From positions 1 through 17,357 of the forward strand of contig JAGFXQ010000039.1 of the NCBI GenBank assembly GCA_017861355.1: a DNA stretch of 17,357 bases, given 5' to 3'. Source of the DNA: Bacillota bacterium (lineage in GTDB: Bacteria > Bacillota > Clostridia > Lachnospirales > Lachnospiraceae). The notes under the pieces are model-generated. The model saw only the letters and a program-made list of their open reading frames with translations. It searched no databases and was not told the origin of the DNA. The position numbers and the translations under genes were made by a program. Shown here piece by piece: positions 12,617-17,357 of the stretch (position 1 is its first letter; every line of letters begins with the position of its first letter).

Positions 12617-15154
12617 CTACCTACTGATATCCTTTTCCAACAAAGTATAAACGTTCGCGACCAGAGTGTGGTTCTCTTCATCAATTAAGATAGTGTCCTC
12701 CGGCTTCACCTGATCACTGAGAATTAGTCTTGCACTCAGGGTTTCTACATTCTTCTGAAGGTATCTCTTTAGCGGTCTTGCGCCGTATATCGGGTCATAG
12801 CTGCGTTCCACAACAAAGTCCTTGGCACGGTCTGTAAGGCGAATTGAGATTGCCCTATCCGCAAGACGTTTGTTCAAGTCAATGATCATCAGGTCAATAA
12901 TGTTATGAATATTCTCCTTCGTCAGAGGTTTAAATAGGACAATTTCATCCAGACGGTTCAAGAACTCCGGTCGGAAGGAGGACTTAAGTTCATTCATTAC
13001 CAGTTTCTCACACTGTTCGCTGATCTCCCCATCTTCATCAATTCCCTCTAGCAGATAGCGAGAGCCGATATTGGAAGTCAGAATAAGGATGGTATTCTTA
13101 AAATCTACAGTTCTGCCTTGAGAGTCCGTGATCCTTCCGTCATCCAGTACCTGTAGCAGTACATTGAATACATCTGGGTGGGCCTTCTCAACCTCATCGA
13201 AGAGGATGACTGCGTAGGGCTTGCGGCGTATGGCTTCCGTTAATTGTCCTCCTTCTTCATAACCCACATATCCGGGAGGTGCTCCAATGAGTCTTGCCAC
13301 GGAATGCTTCTCCATATACTCGCTCATGTCAATTCGAACTATATTATGCTCATTATCAAACAGATTCTCAGCCAGTGCCTTCGCCAGTTCTGTCTTGCCG
13401 ACACCCGTAGGGCCAAGGAATAAGAAGGAGCCGATTGGTTTCGTCGGGTCTTTGATTCCGGCTTTTGAACGAAGGATTGCATCGGACACCTTGTCTACAC
13501 CTTCCTCCTGTCCAACGACCCGCTTATGAAGCTCAGTACTCAGATGAAGGGTCTTATTACGTTCCCCCTCCGTAAGCTTAGTAATCGGAATACCGGTCCA
13601 GCGGGAAACGATCTTCGCGATCTCCTCTTCACTGACGTTCTCATGCGCCAGCGTATTCTCTTCCCTCTTCAGACGCTCCTCTTCTGACGCCAGTTGCTTC
13701 TTGAGCTCCGGAAGTCTGCCGTATTTGAGCTCTGCTGCTTTATTTAGATCATAGCCGCGTTCTGCTACCTCAATCTCGCTATTCAGCTCTTCTAGGGCTT
13801 CTCTTAATTTATGCACCTTTCCCATCGAGGCTTTCTCATTATCCCATCTGGCCTTCATCACAGCGAAGCTGTCTCGAAACTCGGCCAGCTCACGCTGAAG
13901 CTCAATTAATCGGTCTGCACTAAAACGGTCATTCTCCTTCTTCAGTGCTGCCTCTTCAATCTCCATCTGCATAATTCTTCTCTGCATATCGTCAAGCTCG
14001 GTAGGCATCGAATCAAGCTCCGTCTTAATCAGTGCGCAGGCTTCATCCACCAGATCGATTGCTTTGTCCGGTAGAAATCGTTCCGAAATATAACGATTGG
14101 ATAAGGTTGCCGCACTGACCAAGGCGCTATCTGTGATCTTCACGCCATGAAATACCTCATAGCGTTCCTTCAAACCTCTTAGAATCGAGATGGTATCCTC
14201 TACCGTCGGTTCCTCCACCACTACCGGTTGGAACCTGCGTTCCAGCGCTGCATCCTTTTCCACATGCTGACGATACTCGTTCAATGTAGTTGCACCGATA
14301 CAATGCAGTTCACCTCTGGCCAACATCGGCTTAAGCATATTCCCTGCATCCATAGAGCCTTCTGCCTTGCCTGCTCCGACGATCGTATGCAGCTCATCAA
14401 TGAAGAGGATCAGCTGACCTTCACTGTTTTTCACTTCCTCCAGTACAGCCTTCAATCTCTCTTCGAACTCTCCGCGGTACTTCGCACCGGCTACCAGTGC
14501 ACCCATATCCAGGGCAAAGAGCTTCTTATCCTGCAAAGACTGAGGCACGTCACCACGTACAATTCTCTGGGCTAGCCCTTCAACAACCGCTGTCTTACCT
14601 ACACCGGGCTCTCCGATCAACACCGGATTATTCTTCGTCTTCCTGGACAGAATACGGATCACATTTCTTATCTCCGCATCGCGGCCAATCACCGGATCCA
14701 GCTTCTGCTCCTTTGCACGTGCAACCAGATCATATCCATATTTCTCCAAGGTATCATAGGTCGCTTCCGGATTGTCACCGACCACCCTCTGATTCCCTCG
14801 GACGGTCTGTAATACCTTCAGAAAATCCTCCCGATTGATACGGAAGTAGGAGTCTCCCATCTGCTTTGCTTCGTTCTCTGCATAGATTAAAATCTTATTC
14901 AGATCATTACCGATATACACCTGTCCACCGGATACCTTTGGACGCTTATTTAGAAGTCCCTTTACCTGTGCCTGGAACACCTCGGTATTGACTTCCATCT
15001 TCTCCAATAGCTTCTTAATCAGACTATCTTCGAGATTCAGTAAGCTATAGAGCAGATGCTCCACTGCAATCTCCTGATGGCCATATTCATATGCCAGCTT
15101 CTCACAATCCTCAACGGACTGGATTGAATTTTGAGTAAATTTGTTAATATTCAT
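12617..15154 (-). CDS. clpB: ClpB disaggregase with shortened N-domain
   Basis: ClpB is the hexameric AAA+ chaperone that, with DnaK, rescues aggregated proteins in the cytosol. The 845 residues contain the Clp N-domain (1 to about 120), Walker A1 GEPGVGKT (181-188), the first pore loop AKYRGEFEERL (224-234), Walker B1 LFIDE (250-254), and the ClpB-type coiled-coil middle domain (about 385-510). The second AAA+ module has Walker A2 GPTGVGKT (581-588), GYVGYEEGG (628-636), Walker B2 LFDE (651-654) and FRPEFLNRLDE (727-737). The second N-domain repeat is about 20 residues short: GDSYFRIN runs straight into REDFLKVLQTVRG. ATG 15154 has a weak ribosome site; a perfect one lies about 54 bases further upstream. 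Confidence 0.97.
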   Translation of the reverse strand: MNINKFTQNSIQSVEDCEKLAYEYGHQEIAVEHLLYSLLNLEDSLIKKLLEKMEVNTEVFQAQVKGLLNKRPKVSGGQVYIGNDLNKILIYAENEAKQMGDSYFRINREDFLKVLQTVRGNQRVVGDNPEATYDTLEKYGYDLVARAKEQKLDPVIGRDAEIRNVIRILSRKTKNNPVLIGEPGVGKTAVVEGLAQRIVRGDVPQSLQDKKLFALDMGALVAGAKYRGEFEERLKAVLEEVKNSEGQLILFIDELHTIVGAGKAEGSMDAGNMLKPMLARGELHCIGATTLNEYRQHVEKDAALERRFQPVVVEEPTVEDTISILRGLKERYEVFHGVKITDSALVSAATLSNRYISERFLPDKAIDLVDEACALIKTELDSMPTELDDMQRRIMQMEIEEAALKKENDRFSADRLIELQRELAEFRDSFAVMKARWDNEKASMGKVHKLREALEELNSEIEVAERGYDLNKAAELKYGRLPELKKQLASEEERLKREENTLAHENVSEEEIAKIVSRWTGIPITKLTEGERNKTLHLSTELHKRVVGQEEGVDKVSDAILRSKAGIKDPTKPIGSFLFLGPTGVGKTELAKALAENLFDNEHNIVRIDMSEYMEKHSVARLIGAPPGYVGYEEGGQLTEAIRRKPYAVILFDEVEKAHPDVFNVLLQVLDDGRITDSQGRTVDFKNTILILTSNIGSRYLLEGIDEDGEISEQCEKLVMNELKSSFRPEFLNRLDEIVLFKPLTKENIHNIIDLMIIDLNKRLADRAISIRLTDRAKDFVVERSYDPIYGARPLKRYLQKNVETLSARLILSDQVKPEDTILIDEENHTLVANVYTLLEKDISR

Positions 15155-15186
15155 ATTGTTTTCATGAACTTCACCAAAATAAGTAA

Positions 15187-15215
15187 TTACTTGATGCTGC
15201 CCATGATCCTCCTTT
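15187..15215 (-). promoter_or_regulatory. Displaced ribosome site and 5-codon mini-ORF in the clpB leader
   Basis: On the minus strand AAAGGAGG (15215-15208) precedes ATG 15204 by three bases. That ATG opens a five-codon frame, MGSIK, ending at 15187. A second four-codon frame closer to clpB ends in a TGA that overlaps the clpB ATG (ATGA). clpB itself has no good site of its own. The spacing before the first mini-ORF is short, so its translation is uncertain. Confidence 0.35.
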
Positions 15216-15271
15216 CTCAGAGTGTTCTGGATTAATCTGTAGACCGATGTTCTTCTGTCTGTTCTACATCA

Positions 15272-15299
15272 ACTATAACACATGGAGCAAGGATGTCAA
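15272..15299 (-). promoter_or_regulatory. Sigma-A promoter of clpB
   Basis: On the minus strand a perfect TTGACA (15299-15294), a 16-bp spacer and TATAGT (15277-15272) preceded by TGT form an extended -10 promoter. The start would be near 15265, giving a leader of about 110 bases. I see no CtsR box (GGTCAAA repeats) or CIRCE element around it, although clpB is often controlled by one of these in Firmicutes. Confidence 0.75.
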
Positions 15300-15350
15300 G
15301 AGGGATTTTTAATTTTTGCATGAACCGATTTGCATATGCCTTTAACTATA

Positions 15351-15387
15351 CATAGCCCTATTCAGCATCATACCGAATAAGGCTATG
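15351..15387 (-). terminator. Hairpin behind the membrane-anchored protein gene
   Basis: CATAGCCCTATTC (15351-15363) pairs with GAATAAGGCTATG (15375-15387) with one mismatch, around an 11-base loop, just past the stop at 15403. No strong T-run follows, so termination is likely weak. It separates the trkH unit from the clpB promoter. Confidence 0.45.
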
Positions 15388-15402
15388 CACACAATTAGGT
15401 TT

Positions 15403-15960
15403 TTACTTCATGCTTTTTTCTAGCTTCCGTTGTTTATCCTCAACCTTTCTTCTTGTTGGCTTATCCATTTTATTCTGGCCGCTTATTATATACAACAGAA
15501 CGATTACCGCAGTAACACATGTTAACACACCGATTCCAATTCTTTTAGAAATCGGCAATTCTTCCTTTACCGGATGTCCCCTCTTTATCACCGTGATTGT
15601 ATCCGCATGAAAATCTGCTTCACCGCCATGCTCCTTGCAAGCTCTATGAAACATACCAGTAGTCTGTATTATATCTCCTGAATTCTTATAATTCCCATAG
15701 GATGTGACTTTCTCAGCATCGCTTCTGCTTACCCATACCCCGATTGCATTCGTTCCGTCATTTATATTGATCCAGCTATATTCGCCTCTTTCCAAAGCTT
15801 CACCGATTGCTTCTCCTTGAATTGTTAACTTCTGTCCATCCAATTCCTTAGCATGTTCAATCAGATCATTCACAGAAACTGTAGTTGCTGCCTTCGCAGG
15901 CAATGTATTTGTTGAGAGGATTACAAGAAGAATTATTATCGCTTTAGCAAGTTTTTGCAT
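15403..15960 (-). CDS. Exported membrane-anchored protein, OB-like domain, partner of trkH
   Basis: I have no firm family name for this 185-residue protein. It has a signal peptide (residues 1-24, likely cut after AKA), an extracytoplasmic domain (about 26-130), one transmembrane helix (about 141-160) and a basic cytosolic tail (NKMDKPTRRKVEDKQRK). The outer domain begins VNDLIEHAKELDGQKLTIQG and continues with strands like YSWININDGTNAIGVWV, which suggests a small OB-fold barrel; that is inference from strand pattern. Its ATG at 15960 lies inside the 3' end of the trkH gene (25-base overlap), with GGAGG in trkH coding sequence 12 bases upstream. The overlap implies coupled translation and a job connected with the potassium transporter. 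Confidence 0.75.
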   Translation of the reverse strand: MQKLAKAIIILLVILSTNTLPAKAATTVSVNDLIEHAKELDGQKLTIQGEAIGEALERGEYSWININDGTNAIGVWVSRSDAEKVTSYGNYKNSGDIIQTTGMFHRACKEHGGEADFHADTITVIKRGHPVKEELPISKRIGIGVLTCVTAVIVLLYIISGQNKMDKPTRRKVEDKQRKLEKSMK

Positions 15961-17357
15961 AACTTTTTCACACCTCCACCAAGATAACCAATTAATGCAA
16001 ATGCGGACAAGAATTCCAATCTACCCAGATACATCGCAATAATGTAATAAATCTTCATTGCTGTTGGCATGGAGGTAGTTGTAACTCCAATAGATAACCC
16101 AACATTTCCTGTTACAGATGCCATCTCAAAGGCTGAATCCGTTATCGAATATCCATAATATGTCCCAAGCATCGTTCCGATTGTAAATGTTATGATATAA
16201 CAGAATATTATTATCGCCGAAGATTTAATAATACCATCATCTAAAACGCGATTCTTTATGTGATGGAACTTATACACCTTCATACTGCGTTCTGAAGTAA
16301 GTAGCTTTCTTACATCCATAATCAACCCTTTGAATACAATACCAACTCGTAAACCTTTAAATCCTCCCGCAGTTGAACAAGCGGACCCACCGATCAGCAT
16401 CACAATTATCATAATAACTATGCCAAAGTCGCCCCATTCTAATGCGAACTGCCTTGCATATACACTTCCGAAGCCAGTTGTTGTATGTGCAGATAATATA
16501 TTAAATATAATTCTTCTAAAATCAGATATAACATCAGGATAAATATTTAATTTTTCCATCCCCATTAACGCAAGAATGCATGCCAAGAAGGAGGTAACAA
16601 AGAAACTCTGTGTCTCAATATTCCTTACTATTTCCCTACGCTTCCCCTGCCATATGGCATAATGCAGACCAAAATTGAAAGATCCCAAGATGAATATTAT
16701 CATTGTGACCGTTTCAAATAAAGCGCTATGGTAATACATAATGTTTTGTGTATTCGGAGCAAACCCCCCTGTGCTCCATGAGGATGCAAAAATAAAAAGT
16801 CCATGAAAAAATGCAGAAACCGGATTTAATCCTATCAAGATTCCAACAAACCATAAAGCCGCTGTTCCGATAATTAAATATACCATACTTATTCTCCAAA
16901 TATGTTTTGCTGTATCCTTGATATTCGGAACAAGCTCGATATCCTTCCCTTCTCCGACATACATCTTGTAGCCTCCACCGATCCCTTTCGTCAGGAAGGT
17001 AAGCGCTAAGACGATCATTCCTTGACCACCGATGAAGGTTAGTATATGCCTCCACATGTTTAACCCGTTCGATATATGATCTAAATCCTGTGTTAGTGCA
17101 AGTCCCGTGGTAGTGAATCCGCTCATAACATCAAAGCAAGCATCGAGAAATGACTTCATATGGCCACTGAGCCAATATGGAAGTGCACATAGGAACATTA
17201 ACGCGATCCACGATAGTGCAGCTATTACAAAACCGTGCTTCCACTGAAACTCTGAGGCCTTCCATTTTGTTCTTCTTCCAGCCAATATCATTAAAAGGCC
17301 TACACTCAGAGAAATTTCAAAGGAAATAATAAAATCAATTATCGGTACCCATTCCCC
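15936..17357 (-). CDS. trkH: TrkH/KtrB-type potassium transporter subunit (5' end outside window)
   Basis: This is the ion-translocating membrane subunit of a Trk/Ktr potassium uptake system. All four pore-loop filters are visible: GFTTTGLA, SSWSTGGFA, AHTTTGFGS and VTGNVGLS, each between hydrophobic helices. The C-terminus ends GGGVKKLCKNLLKR. An ATG at 17291 is only internal: the frame stays open to the window edge with more hydrophobic sequence (PIIDFIISFEISLSVGLL). The true start therefore lies outside and at least one N-terminal helix is partly missing. Such transporters usually need a TrkA/KtrA cytosolic NAD- or nucleotide-binding gate; none lies in view, though it may be upstream. The downstream overlapping gene encodes a membrane-anchored protein. 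Confidence 0.93.
   Translation of the reverse strand, partial: GEWVPIIDFIISFEISLSVGLLMILAGRRTKWKASEFQWKHGFVIAALSWIALMFLCALPYWLSGHMKSFLDACFDVMSGFTTTGLALTQDLDHISNGLNMWRHILTFIGGQGMIVLALTFLTKGIGGGYKMYVGEGKDIELVPNIKDTAKHIWRISMVYLIIGTAALWFVGILIGLNPVSAFFHGLFIFASSWSTGGFAPNTQNIMYYHSALFETVTMIIFILGSFNFGLHYAIWQGKRREIVRNIETQSFFVTSFLACILALMGMEKLNIYPDVISDFRRIIFNILSAHTTTGFGSVYARQFALEWGDFGIVIMIIVMLIGGSACSTAGGFKGLRVGIVFKGLIMDVRKLLTSERSMKVYKFHHIKNRVLDDGIIKSSAIIIFCYIITFTIGTMLGTYYGYSITDSAFEMASVTGNVGLSIGVTTTSMPTAMKIYYIIAMYLGRLEFLSAFALIGYLGGGVKKLCKNLLKR

Noticed and set aside
12467..12688. 73-codon hydrophobic plus-strand open frame
   Set aside because: It begins inside the terminator stem, has no ribosome site and ends within the antisense of clpB. 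Its hydrophobicity comes from T-rich DNA.
13287..14838. Several plus-strand open frames opposite clpB
   Set aside because: They are antisense shadows of a long, highly conserved gene and lack ribosome sites and recognisable products.
15155..15300. CIRCE or CtsR operator for clpB
   Set aside because: ACTCTGAG near 15225 recalls half a CIRCE site, but the TTAGCACTC-N9-GAGTGCTAA layout and GGTCAAA repeats are absent.
17291..17291. ATG as the start of the potassium transporter
   Set aside because: The frame is open to the window edge with hydrophobic residues typical of the first helices, so this Met is internal.
1..17357. CRISPR array, tRNA or rRNA genes, phage or conjugative genes
   Set aside because: No regularly spaced repeats, cloverleaf sequences, rRNA-like blocks, integrase or transposase motifs were seen.

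Overview
The window reads as chromosome from an anaerobic, endospore-forming Firmicute, probably a clostridial or Lachnospiraceae-type bacterium. Supporting signs are low-to-medium GC, strong GGAGG ribosome-binding sites, and the sporulation or spore-associated genes spoIIR, veg and a triple SPOCS/LysM protein. There is also an endospore-type sigma-F-like promoter. Placement below family level is inference. No tRNA, rRNA, CRISPR array, phage gene or transposase gene is visible.

Positions 1-2475 hold the tail of an unidentified gene with its terminator, a leftward DUF1934 (YwiB-like) gene, and a rightward spoIIR-ispE pair. A 185-bp palindromic element with a possible 4-bp target duplication sits directly behind the ispE stop. 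An MFS transporter follows (2703-3968).

Positions 4032-7447 are leftward: an unrecognised 198-aa protein whose leader can form two mutually exclusive hairpins around the Shine-Dalgarno site, a SPOCS x3 + LysM protein with a GTG start, and veg with a near-consensus sigma-A promoter. Between the first two lie a bidirectional terminator and a cluster of hairpins with flanking direct repeats.

Positions 7661-12479 are an accessory metabolic block. A PrcB-domain lipoprotein and an AraC regulator with a cupin-like sensor point left. A Gfo/Idh/MocA oxidoreductase, a ThuA-like protein and a second Gfo/Idh/MocA oxidoreductase point right. The AraC protein is the likely regulator of the rightward genes, whose promoter has an ideal extended -10 and no -35. 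The cassette resembles keto-sugar (ThuA/ThuB-type) metabolism, but the substrate is unknown. No transporter or glycosidase is attached.

Positions 12617-17357 are leftward: ClpB, with a shortened second N-terminal repeat and an unusual leader, then a membrane-anchored secreted-domain protein overlapping the 3' end of a TrkH-type potassium transporter. The trkH gene runs off the right edge.

The most unusual points are the palindromic element behind ispE, the two-state Shine-Dalgarno leader at 4766-4798, the ClpB N-domain deletion, and the well-placed upstream ORF overlapping the second oxidoreductase start. All promoter, operator and RNA-structure calls were made by eye.
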